Positions 7,357 to 16,094 of a DNA stretch of 64,000 nt are shown here, piece after piece. Source of the stretch: Rheinheimera lutimaris (GTDB lineage: Bacteria > Pseudomonadota > Gammaproteobacteria > Enterobacterales > Alteromonadaceae); contig NZ_JABSOD010000008.1 in the NCBI RefSeq assembly GCF_013283795.1, positions 111,063 through 175,062 of the forward strand, written 5' to 3'. The notes under the pieces were generated by a model. That model had not been told where the DNA came from. It made no database searches and saw nothing but the letters and a program-made list of their open reading frames with translations. Position numbers and translations under genes: made by a program. How positions within the stretch are numbered: position 1 is the stretch's first letter; each line of letters begins with the position of its first letter.

Positions 7357-8679
7357 TCAGAAAATATTAATCAGGGTTTTAAACAATTGATCAGCAGTGC
7401 TGATCACCCGGGCATTAGCATCGTACAACTGCTGATAATACATCAGGTTAGCTGCTTCTTCGTCCAGGTTTACACCACTTACACTGTCACGCGCTGCGGT
7501 TGCATCGTTGTTCAGTACCTGCGCGGTTTTAATACTGCTTTGTACTTGTTTGCTCTGAATCGCCAGGTCGCCGATCAGGGTATCGTAGCCTGCCGTACCA
7601 CCGTTTAATGACGCTACCAGGTTGGCGATATTACCGTTGTCACCGCGGCCACCTGCCGGGTTACCGAAGCCGTCGTCACCGATAAAAGCAAGGTCGTCGG
7701 TTTCTAAATCCGGGTTAACACTAATGGTGCCCAGCACATCGGCAGGGTTATATTCAAACAGCGGTTCGCCCGGCAGGCCGTTTAAATCAAAGCCCTGAGA
7801 TAAAGCGGTGTTTACCGAGTCAGCAATGTTAGTCACAATTTGTTCCAGTTTAAGCTTGGAAGGTTGCAGCACATTGACGTCAACATTTAATAAACCACCG
7901 ATACGGCCACCGACAAACTCATTTAACGGAAAGCCCTGGCCGTTAAAATCTACATTTACCGCAGTGCCGGTCACCGATACTGCCGCGGCTTTCGAACCTA
8001 CCACCAACGGCGCACCGTTTTTACTGCTGATATTAATATTGCCGTCGCCCGGGTCAACAATGTCGACACCCATATAGGCCGACAATTCCGTTACCAGTAC
8101 TTCGCGTGCATCGGATAACTCAGACGTGGGTTGGCCCAGCGCCTGTGCCTTGCTTATTTTGCCGTTCAGTTCCGCAATTTGCTCAAACAACGAACTGCTG
8201 TTGCCGGCCAGGTTACTTAATTCGTTACTCAGCTTGTCTTGCTGGTCGGATAAGGCGCCGTTGATTTGCGATAAATCCTGCACCAGTGCCTGCGCCGATG
8301 ACAACACCTGCTGCCGATAGGCATTCGAGTCCGGTGCCGACATGGCCGCGTTAAAGGCGGCACTGATATCGGCTACGGCATCATTCAGGTTTAATGACTC
8401 AGTACCGAGGATTTGCTCCAGATAGCCGAGGTAGCTTTGAAAGCCTTCGTAGTAGCCAACATCCGAGCCGGTACGCCAGATATCATCGTTTAAGAAATCA
8501 TTAACGATACGATCGACCTTGGTGACTTTCACGCCGTTTAAGCTGCCGCCGGCGGTTTCCAGGTATACCGTCTGACGGCTGTAACCTTTTACCGCCGCAT
8601 TAGCGACGTTTTGGCCAACCACATTCAGCGCACTGTTGGCGGCATTAAGCCCCGACACACCGTTTAAAAGCATACTCAT
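7357..8679 (-). CDS. flgK: Hook-filament junction protein FlgK (HAP1)
   Basis: At 440 residues this FlgK is on the short side of the family, lacking a large variable insert. It has the N-terminal MLLNGVSGLNAANSALNVVGQNVANAAVKGYSRQ-type axial motif (residues ~3-36) and the C-terminal SGVNLDEEAANLMYYQQLYDANARVI motif. Its start overlaps the flgJ stop (ATGA, 8676-8679). FlgK forms the first junction ring on the hook and is secreted by the flagellar type III system, so it has no cleaved signal peptide. Confidence 0.93.
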   Translation of the reverse strand: MSMLLNGVSGLNAANSALNVVGQNVANAAVKGYSRQTVYLETAGGSLNGVKVTKVDRIVNDFLNDDIWRTGSDVGYYEGFQSYLGYLEQILGTESLNLNDAVADISAAFNAAMSAPDSNAYRQQVLSSAQALVQDLSQINGALSDQQDKLSNELSNLAGNSSSLFEQIAELNGKISKAQALGQPTSELSDAREVLVTELSAYMGVDIVDPGDGNINISSKNGAPLVVGSKAAAVSVTGTAVNVDFNGQGFPLNEFVGGRIGGLLNVDVNVLQPSKLKLEQIVTNIADSVNTALSQGFDLNGLPGEPLFEYNPADVLGTISVNPDLETDDLAFIGDDGFGNPAGGRGDNGNIANLVASLNGGTAGYDTLIGDLAIQSKQVQSSIKTAQVLNNDATAARDSVSGVNLDEEAANLMYYQQLYDANARVISTADQLFKTLINIF

Positions 8680-9152
8680 AAGCTGGATTTCCCACCGTTT
8701 TCAACCGGCCACAATGGCTGGTTAAACGCGCTGTTGTTGTATTCCGGCGCCGCTGGCGTCAGCGCCCCATTATCGGGTAAAGCGACGGCGTCAGCTAACT
8801 GCTTAAATTTATTTTCTGTCTGCACCAGACCATCACCCAATTGACGCACTATGGCTTCTGCCAGGCCCAATTGCTGGTTAGATGCTAACGATTGCGCCAG
8901 CTGGGCATCGTGCATATCACGAAAAGTGCCGGCCTCTTTGCTGCTGAACATGCCATTCTCACCGGCCATCGCTTCGGTACCGGCATGCATGTTTTTTAAC
9001 ACCAATTGCAAAAATATCGCCTCAAACTGTTCGGCAGCTTTAGTTAACCGCTCTGCCGGTGCCTGATTCGTGGCAATACTGCCGGCTGTGCGCGGATCGA
9101 TAGCCAGCGCCTGGTTGGTGGAAAAATGGCCGGATAAAGAGGTAATAGTCAT
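8676..9152 (-). CDS. flgJ: FlgJ rod-binding protein without muramidase domain
   Basis: Only 158 residues, against about 310 for two-domain FlgJ. The rod-binding domain is present (AAEQFEAIFLQLVLKNMHAGT, FRDMHDAQLAQSLA, IVRQLG) but the C-terminal beta-N-acetylglucosaminidase domain is absent; the tail is short, Pro/Asn-rich and ends normally before flgK. A separate wall hydrolase would be needed for rod penetration and none is in this window. Single-domain FlgJ is, to my knowledge, also found in lateral systems. It begins right after flgI, and its stop overlaps the flgK start. Confidence 0.9.
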   Translation of the reverse strand: MTITSLSGHFSTNQALAIDPRTAGSIATNQAPAERLTKAAEQFEAIFLQLVLKNMHAGTEAMAGENGMFSSKEAGTFRDMHDAQLAQSLASNQQLGLAEAIVRQLGDGLVQTENKFKQLADAVALPDNGALTPAAPEYNNSAFNQPLWPVENGGKSSL

Positions 9153-10241
9153 TTAGATCACCAGTAAATCAGCATCCAGTGCGCCGGCGTTATCCAGCGC
9201 AATCAGGATTGACATCAGTTCTGCCGGGGTTGCCCCCAGCGCATTAATCGCCTGCACTATGGCATCCAGCGAGCTGCCTTCCGGCCACAACATCATATTG
9301 GCGGTGCGTTCCTGTACATCTACACCGCTGTTTTGTATTGGCGTGGTAGTGCCGTTAGAAAACGGCAACGGCTGGCTTACGCCCTGCTGCTCGGTAATAG
9401 TAATGGTTAAACTGCCATGGCTTACCGCGGCGCGTTTTACCCGCACTATGTCGTTCATTACTACCGTGCCGGTGCGGCTGTTAAACACTACCCGTGGCCG
9501 CTGGCTGCCTTCTGTTACCTCTATGTCCTGCAACAACGACATAAAGGTAATGCGGCTGTTGGCATCTTGCGGTGCGCTCAGCACCAACTTACCCTTGTGT
9601 TCGGCGCGGGCCACATCGGGGCCAAATACGGCATTTACCGCGGTAACCACATTGCGCGCGGTTTGATAATTCGGTTGCTTTAAATTCAGTACCACTTCGT
9701 GCGGCTGATAAAACTGCGGTACGGCGCGCTCCACAATAGCGCCGGACGGAATAATACCGGCGGTTGGCACGTTAACGGTAACGGAAGAACCATTCTGGCC
9801 ACTGGCATTTAAGCCGCCCACCACCAGATTACCCTGTGCCAGTGCATACACTTTGCCGTCTACCCCACGCAGCGGCGTCAGCATTAAGCTGCCACCATGT
9901 AAGCTTTTGGCATCGCCCAGCGACATAATAGTCACGTCCAGCGCCTGGCCCGGGCTGGCATTGGCCGGCAAGGTAGCAGTAACCGCAACCGCCGCCACGT
10001 TTTTTGATTTTGGCAGGCTGTTTTCATCTAACTGCACACCAAACTGTTTCAGCATATTGTTCAGTGACTGGGCGGCAAATTTAATTTGCGCTTTATCACC
10101 TGATCCCGGCAAACCCACTACCAGGCCATAACCCACCAGTTGGTTATCGCGCACACCCTGAATATCGACTAAATCCAGCAGCGGTCTGGCCTGCAATGCC
10201 AGCGGCAATAGCAACACCAGCGCACTTATAAAAGCTTTCAT
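9153..10241 (-). CDS. flgI: Flagellar P-ring protein FlgI
   Basis: A 362-residue protein with a Sec signal peptide (KAFISALVLLLPLALQA) and the conserved start of the mature protein, RPLLDLVDIQGVRDNQLVGYGLVVGL. The C-terminal part (QERTANMMLWPEGSSLDAIVQAINALGATPAELMSIL) is typical. FlgI assembles the periplasmic P ring around the rod with the help of FlgA, which is encoded across the divergent promoter region. It ends one base before the flgJ start and begins 15 bases after flgH. Confidence 0.96.
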   Translation of the reverse strand: MKAFISALVLLLPLALQARPLLDLVDIQGVRDNQLVGYGLVVGLPGSGDKAQIKFAAQSLNNMLKQFGVQLDENSLPKSKNVAAVAVTATLPANASPGQALDVTIMSLGDAKSLHGGSLMLTPLRGVDGKVYALAQGNLVVGGLNASGQNGSSVTVNVPTAGIIPSGAIVERAVPQFYQPHEVVLNLKQPNYQTARNVVTAVNAVFGPDVARAEHKGKLVLSAPQDANSRITFMSLLQDIEVTEGSQRPRVVFNSRTGTVVMNDIVRVKRAAVSHGSLTITITEQQGVSQPLPFSNGTTTPIQNSGVDVQERTANMMLWPEGSSLDAIVQAINALGATPAELMSILIALDNAGALDADLLVI

Positions 10242-10256
10242 AACACCTCAGCTGCG

Positions 10257-10931
10257 TTAAAACGGGTTCAGAAAACGGTTAAACAGCCGCGTAAACCAAC
10301 CGGGCTGGCTGGCATTGGCTAAGTCGCCTTTGCCGGAGTAACTGATGCGCGCATCGGCAATACGCTGTGATGATACGCGGTTGGTTACATCGATGTCTTC
10401 CGGCCGCACTAAACCCTGCAGACGAATATATTCATCGCCCTGGTTTAACTTAATCCACTTTTCACCGCGAATGGCCAAAGCACCGTTTGGCAGCACATCG
10501 GTCACCCGCACGGTAATAGAGCCGCGTAAAAAGTTCTGTTGGCTGGCAGCACTTTCGCCGTCAAACTGGGAGCGGGAATTAAGCTCCATTGCCAGCTCTG
10601 CCACATTTAAGTTACCTACCAGCGGCACACCAACGTTAATGCCGGTACTTTTGTCGATACTGCTGTCAGCACTTTTACTCGACTGGGTACGCTCGTTCAG
10701 CTCAACGGTAAGAATGTCACCGACGCGGTAAGCGCGCTTATCTTCGTATAGCGTGAACATATAGCGGTCGTTGTACAGGCTGCCTTGCTGTTGCGATGGC
10801 AAGGGCTCATCTGCGGTGCGTTCGGCCACTACCTGCTCCCAGTCGGCCTGATGCACCGGCTCCGGTTGGCTGGCACAGCCGCTCAGCAAAACAACACTCA
10901 AAATACACAACAGTAAGTACAGGCTTTTCAT
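10257..10931 (-). CDS. flgH: Flagellar L-ring lipoprotein FlgH
   Basis: The start is placed at the ATG of MKSLYLLLCILSVVLLSGC, 4 bases after flgG, because this gives a clean lipoprotein signal with LSGC lipobox; a longer frame runs back into flgG. The mature protein shows SLYNDRYMFTLYEDKRAYRVGDILTV and IRLQGLVRPEDIDVTN-type motifs of FlgH. It forms the outer-membrane L ring and, at 224 residues, has normal length. Confidence 0.95.
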   Translation of the reverse strand: MKSLYLLLCILSVVLLSGCASQPEPVHQADWEQVVAERTADEPLPSQQQGSLYNDRYMFTLYEDKRAYRVGDILTVELNERTQSSKSADSSIDKSTGINVGVPLVGNLNVAELAMELNSRSQFDGESAASQQNFLRGSITVRVTDVLPNGALAIRGEKWIKLNQGDEYIRLQGLVRPEDIDVTNRVSSQRIADARISYSGKGDLANASQPGWFTRLFNRFLNPF

Positions 10932-10935
10932 TGGC

Positions 10936-11721
10936 TTACAGGCTCTGGTTAATAAAGCGCAGCATTTCATCGGCTGCCGATACCACTTTGGCATTCATTT
11001 CGTAGGCACGTTGCACCGCTATCATGCTGACCATCTCGTCCACCACACTGACATTGGAGCCTTCAATGGTGTTTTGCTGCAATGCGCCCAGCGCGTCTTC
11101 ACCAGGAATGCCTTCAATTGCTTCGCCGGACGCTGCTGTAGCACGGAACAGGTTACCGCCCAGCGCTTCCAAACCTGCCGGGTTAACAAAGTTAGCGGTA
11201 AGAATTTGGCCCAGCTCAACCGGCTCAGCCTGGCCGGCAACGGTTGCCGTAACAGTACCGTCGCGGCCGATGGTTACGCTCATGGCGTTTTCCGGCACCG
11301 CAATATTCTGCAGCAGTGGCAGGCCGTTAGCGTTAACCATTAACGACTCGGCATTTAGCTGAAACTGGCCGTTACGGCTGTACAGAATTTCACCGTCCGG
11401 ATTTTCTATCTGAAAAAAGCCCTGACCGGTAATTGCCACATCCAGTGCATTACCGCTGGTTTCATAGTTGCCTTCGGTAAAAATTTTCTGTGTACCGTTT
11501 ACCCGCACCCCGGTGCCCACCTGAATGCCCGACGGCACCTGGTTTAATTCATCGGCCTGGGCGCCCGGTTGGCGTTGCACCTGATAAAACAAATCTTCAA
11601 ATACCACCCGGTCTTTTTTAAAGCCGGCAGTGCTGACGTTCGCCAGGTTATTAGAGATGGTGGTCATGCGCATATCTTGCGCGGCTAAACCGGTTTTACT
11701 GACCCATAAGGCTGAATTCAT
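10936..11721 (-). CDS. flgG: Distal rod protein FlgG
   Basis: A 261-residue FlgG. The N-terminal axial motif (LWVSKTGLAAQDMRMTTISNNLANVSTAGFKKDR) and C-terminal motif (GSNVSVVDEMVSMIAVQRAYEMNAKVV) are both intact. The core contains GQGFFQIENPDGEILYSRNGQFQLN. FlgG builds the distal rod that passes through the P and L rings. It lies between flgF and flgH with short gaps in the flgB-L operon. Confidence 0.96.
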   Translation of the reverse strand: MNSALWVSKTGLAAQDMRMTTISNNLANVSTAGFKKDRVVFEDLFYQVQRQPGAQADELNQVPSGIQVGTGVRVNGTQKIFTEGNYETSGNALDVAITGQGFFQIENPDGEILYSRNGQFQLNAESLMVNANGLPLLQNIAVPENAMSVTIGRDGTVTATVAGQAEPVELGQILTANFVNPAGLEALGGNLFRATAASGEAIEGIPGEDALGALQQNTIEGSNVSVVDEMVSMIAVQRAYEMNAKVVSAADEMLRFINQSL

Positions 11722-11734
11722 TGTGCTGCTCCTG

Positions 11735-12469
11735 TTAGCTGTTGCCGCTAATCAATTTATTACCGGCTGTTGCCAGCTCATCGGCGGTTTTCATCATGCG
11801 GATATTCATTTCAAACTGGCGGCTAATGGTCATGGTGCTAACCATTTCTTCTACCGCATTAACGTTAGAGCCTTCCAGTACACCGGTACGCAGCGTGATA
11901 GTCAGATCCGCCGCCAATTGTTCTTGTTGCTGTGGCCGCAACAAACCGTCCAGGCCTTTGGTTAAGGTATCATCACCCACACTCACCAGTTTCAGCCGGC
12001 CTTCCTGCTCTATTACGCCACCGCCCACCGGCAGCAGGTTAATAGTGCCGTCGGCACCAATGTCGATATCACCAAACTCCGGCAATACGATGTCGCCCTG
12101 CTCGCCCTGTACCGCATAGCCATTCAGCATTAAACGGCCGTCGGCATCGACATGCAGGTTACCGGCACGGGTGTAAGCTTCATTACCGTTGGCGTCGGCC
12201 ACAGCTAAAAAGCCGCCTTCGCTCAGCGCTATGTCAAGGTCGCGGCCGGTTTGCTGCACCGGGCCTTCGCTTAAGCTGGTAAACACCGGCATTAACTGGG
12301 CCTGGTAACGGGTGCGGAAGCCGTCACCGGCAATCATCATGGCCTGGGCTTGTTCAATATCGGCTTTAAAACCCGGCGTATTAACGTTAGCCAGATTGTT
12401 AGCGCTAACCCGCAGCGCGGTTTGGTTTAACTCAGCGCCGGATACCGCGGTATAAATTAAGCGTTCCAT
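11735..12469 (-). CDS. flgF: Proximal rod protein FlgF
   Basis: A 244-residue rod protein, similar in plan to FlgG but beginning MERLIYTAVSGAELNQTALRVSANNLANV and ending with GSNVNAVEEMVSTMTISRQFEMNIRMMKTADEL. It forms part of the proximal rod. It sits 11 bases downstream of flgE and 13 bases upstream of flgG in the same operon. Confidence 0.95.
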   Translation of the reverse strand: MERLIYTAVSGAELNQTALRVSANNLANVNTPGFKADIEQAQAMMIAGDGFRTRYQAQLMPVFTSLSEGPVQQTGRDLDIALSEGGFLAVADANGNEAYTRAGNLHVDADGRLMLNGYAVQGEQGDIVLPEFGDIDIGADGTINLLPVGGGVIEQEGRLKLVSVGDDTLTKGLDGLLRPQQQEQLAADLTITLRTGVLEGSNVNAVEEMVSTMTISRQFEMNIRMMKTADELATAGNKLISGNS

Positions 12470-12480
12470 AATGCGTTACC

Positions 12481-13683
12481 TTAGGTGGCGCTAAACAAAA
12501 TTTGCATCATTTCATCAGCGCTGCTGATGGTTTTGGCATTGGCCTGGTAGTTTTGCTGAAACGCCATTAAATCTACCAGCTGTTCACTGATATCAACGTT
12601 AGAGCCAACATAGGCGCCGGATAACAGTGAGCCAAAGCTGCCGGCATCCGGCGTGCCGTAAAGAGCAGCACCGGATTCGTTGCTGGCATACCATACGGTT
12701 TTATTGCCGGTTTCCAGGCCGTTAACGTTGGCAAAGTTAGCCAACACCACCTGGCCCTGCAGCTTGGTTTCACCGTTAGTAAAGGTGGCAAACACTTCGC
12801 CGGTTTCGGCTACAGCCACCCCGGCAAATTCACCGGCAGTAAAGCCGTCAGCATCGTTTTTATAGATATTAAAACCGCTACCGAATTGGGTGCTGTTGGT
12901 TAGGTTAATATCGAAGTTCATTACAGCAGCACCGGTACCCGGGTTGTGCGTTAACGGCACTGCTGTAGCAGAAGTCAGCAGACCGTTAGCATCAAAGGTC
13001 ATGGTAGACGGTGTGAGTAAATCTGCACCATCAACAAAATAGTGTGCTTGCCAGGTATTAGGCGCGGTATGGACAAAATACTGGGTTAACGTATGGCTGT
13101 TACCCAAAGAGTCGAATATTTCACTCGACTGTGAGTAGTTATAACTGCTGCCAACAGCCGGATCGAATGGGTTAGCCGGCGGGCCTATCGGGTCTATTAC
13201 ATCGCTGGCCGAACTTAAATTCAGCGAAAACGCCACTTCAGTAGAGGCTTCAGCCGGTATATTGGCCGCTTCAATTTTCAGGTCAGTTAAAATACCCGGC
13301 ACCAGGTTGCCCTGGGCGTCAATACCGTAGCCCTGCAGGTTATTACCGCTGGCATTAATAATATTCTGGTTTTTATCCAAGCCAAACTGGCCGGCCTGGG
13401 TGTAAGCAGTACGGCCGTTTTCCGACACCACAAAGAAGCCTTTGCCGGTAATGGCTAAATCCAGTGCTGAACCGGTGTTTACCACACCGCCTTCACGGGT
13501 AAAGTTTTCTTTAATATCGCTAACGTCGACACCACCACGCTGGCCACCGTTATACACCGAGGCAAATTCAGCACTGCCGCTTTTAAAACCAGCAGTAGAG
13601 GAGTTAGCAATGTTATGGCTGGTAACTTCCAGGGCTTTCTGCGTGGTTTTTAATCCACTTAAACCGATATTAAACATAGACAT
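12481..13683 (-). CDS. flgE: Flagellar hook protein FlgE
   Basis: A 400-residue hook protein with the axial N-terminus (MFNIGLSGLKTTQKALEVTSHNIANSSTAGFKSGSAEFA) and C-terminus (GSNVDISEQLVDLMAFQQNYQANAKTISSADEM). The central D2 domain (SYNYSQSSEIFDSLGNSHTLTQYF) is typical. FlgE polymerises under the scaffold FlgD, encoded just upstream, to make the universal joint; its length is set by the FliK-like protein at the left end of the window. Confidence 0.96.
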   Translation of the reverse strand: MSMFNIGLSGLKTTQKALEVTSHNIANSSTAGFKSGSAEFASVYNGGQRGGVDVSDIKENFTREGGVVNTGSALDLAITGKGFFVVSENGRTAYTQAGQFGLDKNQNIINASGNNLQGYGIDAQGNLVPGILTDLKIEAANIPAEASTEVAFSLNLSSASDVIDPIGPPANPFDPAVGSSYNYSQSSEIFDSLGNSHTLTQYFVHTAPNTWQAHYFVDGADLLTPSTMTFDANGLLTSATAVPLTHNPGTGAAVMNFDINLTNSTQFGSGFNIYKNDADGFTAGEFAGVAVAETGEVFATFTNGETKLQGQVVLANFANVNGLETGNKTVWYASNESGAALYGTPDAGSFGSLLSGAYVGSNVDISEQLVDLMAFQQNYQANAKTISSADEMMQILFSAT

Positions 13684-13695
13684 AGTACAAATTCC

Positions 13696-14367
13696 TTAAC
13701 TGTTGCCGCCAAAGGCCAGCTGATTGGTATCTAACAGGGCATGGTTACCCAGGCCGTTGACTTGCAAAATAATGTCGTCTTTGTTGCTGCCTACCGACAC
13801 CCGTTCTACCTCACCGCTAAGCAAGGTGGTTAAAGGCTGTGGCTTGCCGTTTATATTGGCGTCGGCCTGCACGTAGTAACCGCCTGCCTCTTGTTGCTCA
13901 AAGGCAAAGCGCAGAGTGCCGACACCGGTAAACGGCAGCTCTTGCTGCTCCATTAATTGGCCCTGAGCGTTATACAACCGTACGGTTACGCTTTGCGCTT
14001 CCACACCCAGGTTAACAGCGCCTTTTACCGGTGCTGCTTGCTCCAGCAAAATGGTGTCGGCGGCCACATCTACCTGCTTGCCAATTAATGCCGTGGCTTG
14101 CAGTGCTTGCTGGCTGGCTTGCAGTTCAAGGTTTTTGCCGGAATCAATTTTCAGACTTTGCAGGCTTTCAACATTGGCAAACTCGGCCAGTTGGCTGACA
14201 TACTGGGTGCCGTCCATCGGATCCAGCGGATTCTGGTGGCTGATTTGTGCCACCAGCAAATCTAAAAACATGGTAGATAAGCCTTCAGCGGAGGTGGCTC
14301 CGTTTGGCGCTATGGTATTATTGTTGGCTGTTGTATTGCCGGCCCCCAGGCCGCTGATTGCACTCAC
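13696..14367 (-). CDS. flgD: Hook assembly scaffold FlgD
   Basis: A 223-residue FlgD. The N-terminal conserved segment is TMFLDLLVAQISHQNPLDPMDGTQYVSQLAEFANVESLQ, followed by an Ig/FLG-like C-terminal half with PVKGAVNLGVEAQSVTVRLYNAQGQL. FlgD caps the growing hook and is replaced by FlgK. It lies 12 bases after flgC and 12 bases before flgE. Confidence 0.95.
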   Translation of the reverse strand: MSAISGLGAGNTTANNNTIAPNGATSAEGLSTMFLDLLVAQISHQNPLDPMDGTQYVSQLAEFANVESLQSLKIDSGKNLELQASQQALQATALIGKQVDVAADTILLEQAAPVKGAVNLGVEAQSVTVRLYNAQGQLMEQQELPFTGVGTLRFAFEQQEAGGYYVQADANINGKPQPLTTLLSGEVERVSVGSNKDDIILQVNGLGNHALLDTNQLAFGGNS

Positions 14368-14379
14368 GCGATAACTCCT

Positions 14380-14796
14380 TTACTGGCCAAGCCGCAGCAC
14401 ACTTTGCTGCATGCTCGATACCCGGCCCATAACTTCTACCGACGTTTGGTAGCTGCGCGACGCTGACATCATGTCAGCCATCTCTTCCAGCACATTAACG
14501 TTGGAATAAAAAACATAACCGTCTTGATTCGCCAGCGGATTATTTGGCTCAAAACGCTGCTCAACCGGCTTGGCTGAGGTGGTAATTCCCAGCATCTGCA
14601 CTTCGGCAGATAAACTTTGCTGCTCCGCCGTTTGCTTATATAAGGCGGCAAACACCGGCTTTAGGGCGCGGTAGGCCGTAGCTTCTGTCGGTGCGGCAGT
14701 GTTGGCATTGGCCAGGTTCGACGCTATGGTGTCCAACCGCATTACCTGCGCCCGCATGGCACTGCCGCTGACGTCGTAAATACTGTTAAATGACAT
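14380..14796 (-). CDS. flgC: Proximal rod protein FlgC
   Basis: A 138-residue rod protein with MSFNSIYDVSGSAMRAQVMRLDTIASNLANANT at the start and the conserved VNVLEEMADMMSASRSYQTSVEVM end. Size and motifs match FlgC. It follows flgB by 2 bases, so the pair is translationally linked. Confidence 0.95.
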   Translation of the reverse strand: MSFNSIYDVSGSAMRAQVMRLDTIASNLANANTAAPTEATAYRALKPVFAALYKQTAEQQSLSAEVQMLGITTSAKPVEQRFEPNNPLANQDGYVFYSNVNVLEEMADMMSASRSYQTSVEVMGRVSSMQQSVLRLGQ

Positions 14797-14798
14797 CC

Positions 14799-15167
14799 TT
14801 ACTCTCCTTTAATGGCTTTATGTAAGCCACTGACTTTCATATTCATAAAGGTCAGGCTGGTTTGAAAATCCATGCTGTTGGCAGCAAAGTTAGCCTGCTC
14901 AATATTCAACTCGGCGGTGTTGCCATCAGCGGAAGGCTGGTAAGGCGTGCGAAACATTAGCTGGTGGCCGGTTTCAGCCGCCGCATAGGGCCGCGCCTTA
15001 CCCTGCTCTATGCCGTAAGCCACGTCTTGCATAACTTGCTTGTAGTCGATATCGCGGGCCTTAAAGCCCGGCGTATCGACATTGGCCAGATTGCCTGCAA
15101 TAATTTCTGCTCTGTCCAGCCGCAGTTGCAATGAAAAAGGGTGTACACCGAGCGCTTTATCAAACAT
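14799..15167 (-). CDS. flgB: Proximal rod protein FlgB
   Basis: A 122-residue FlgB, first gene of the minus-strand flgBCDEFGHIJKL operon. It has the AEIIAGNLANVDTPGFKARDIDYKQVM motif and ends with QTSLTFMNMKVSGLHKAI. The ATG lies 49 bases downstream of a sigma-54-like promoter (15216-15231). The gene is divergent from flgA; cheV/cheR, which often separate these genes in polar clusters, are missing. Confidence 0.95.
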   Translation of the reverse strand: MFDKALGVHPFSLQLRLDRAEIIAGNLANVDTPGFKARDIDYKQVMQDVAYGIEQGKARPYAAAETGHQLMFRTPYQPSADGNTAELNIEQANFAANSMDFQTSLTFMNMKVSGLHKAIKGE

Positions 15168-15215
15168 ATTCCGGATGACCTCATAACACAGGTTGTCATT
15201 AGCTGCGGTTGCTAT

Positions 15216-15231
15216 TACAAGCTCTGTGCCA
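15216..15231 (-). promoter_or_regulatory. Sigma-54 promoter of the flgB operon
   Basis: Minus-strand TGGCACAGAGCTTGTA has a perfect -24 half (TGGCAC) and a -12 half TTGTA in place of TTGCA, with correct spacing. It lies 49 bases before the flgB ATG. A cluster of GCGGAAG/CTTCCGC half-sites begins about 50 bases upstream (15282-15320), inside the start of flgA. Confidence 0.55.
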
Positions 15232-15254
15232 CAATTAAAAAGCGATAATTATTA

Positions 15255-16031
15255 ATGATTTACTTTACAAGCAGCCTGTTTTTCCGCCAGAAAGCGGAAG
15301 CAATACTTCCGCAGCGGAAGCGCGCCGCGTTCCCGGCTCTGTGCCGGCTTCCGCTTTGGTTGTGTTGGCTTACCGTTATGCCGGTTGCAGCGGCCGATAT
15401 TGAGGCGCAGCTACGCAGCCATATTGAGCAAGAGCTGGCGTTATACCTGCAGCAACTGGGCATGCCGGCGCAGCAACAGGATATTCAACTGACGCTGCCG
15501 GGCGGCCTGAGCGGTAATCAATGCGATAACTTGCAGGTTTCCAGACGCCAGCAACAGGAGCCGCCGCTGGGTCGGGTAAGCTATACGCTAAGCTGCGACA
15601 GCCCGCAGCGCTGGCAAAGCCGCGCTACGGCTAAAGTGGCGCTGTGGTTAAACCTGGTAGTAGCCAGCCGCACGCTGGAGCGTGACGAAATACTGGACGA
15701 CACTATGCTGACCACGCAGAGCCTGGATATCGCCACCTTGCGCCATGGCCTGGAGTTTGACAGCAGCGCCTTGCTCGGTATGACGGTAAAACGCCGCATT
15801 GATGCCGGCAGCCCGGTAAGCCGGCACTTGCTGCAACAAGCCTGGCCGGTGCAAAAAGGCGCGCAGGTTACACTGCAATTCAGCGGTGACGGCTTTGCCG
15901 TAAGCACCAAAGGCCTGGCATTAAGCAATGGCCAATTGGGCGAAAAAATCAGTGTGCAAAACCTCAGCTCCGGCAAGGTAATTGACGCTGTTGTGGTAGG
16001 TGAAGATTTAGTTGAAACCGGCAATAAATAA
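15255..16031 (+). CDS. flgA: P-ring assembly chaperone FlgA
   Basis: The frame codes 258 residues from the ATG at 15255. The signal peptide core is PLWLCWLTVMPVAAA, preceded by an unusually long, basic N-terminal stretch of about 35 residues, so the true start may be further in; no clear ribosome site marks the ATG. The SAF domain is visible (VVASRTLERDEILDDTML, GMTVKRRIDAGSPVSRHLLQQ, KGAQVTLQFSGDGFAVSTKGLALSNGQLGEKI). FlgA is the periplasmic chaperone for FlgI. It heads the plus-strand flgA-flgM-flgN group, divergent from flgB. Confidence 0.9.
   Translation: MIYFTSSLFFRQKAEAILPQRKRAAFPALCRLPLWLCWLTVMPVAAADIEAQLRSHIEQELALYLQQLGMPAQQQDIQLTLPGGLSGNQCDNLQVSRRQQQEPPLGRVSYTLSCDSPQRWQSRATAKVALWLNLVVASRTLERDEILDDTMLTTQSLDIATLRHGLEFDSSALLGMTVKRRIDAGSPVSRHLLQQAWPVQKGAQVTLQFSGDGFAVSTKGLALSNGQLGEKISVQNLSSGKVIDAVVVGEDLVETGNK
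15282..15320. promoter_or_regulatory. Cluster of GCGGAAG half-sites, candidate activator site for flgB
   Basis: Four alternating half-sites are present: TTCCGC (15282), GCGGAAG (15294), CTTCCGC (15306) and GCGGAAG (15314); a further CTTCCGC is at 15348. The pair at 15294-15312 has the same 7-5-7 layout as the palindrome upstream of the fliT sigma-54 promoter. It lies 60-80 bases upstream of the flgB -24 element, within the first codons of the flgA reading frame. Confidence 0.5.
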
Positions 16032-16034
16032 ATT

Positions 16035-16061
16035 TAAGTCAGCGGGCATTTCTGCCGCTTT
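16035..16061 (+). promoter_or_regulatory. Sigma-28 promoter of flgM
   Basis: TAAG-N15-GCCGCTTT lies about 35 bases before the flgM ATG. The flagellar sigma-28 consensus is TAAA-N15-GCCGATAA, so spacing is exact and the GCCG core is conserved. An autoregulated flgM promoter read by FliA is common in this group. Confidence 0.5.
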
Positions 16062-16094
16062 AGATAAACAGAGTAAGTTAGCGGAACTACAGCC

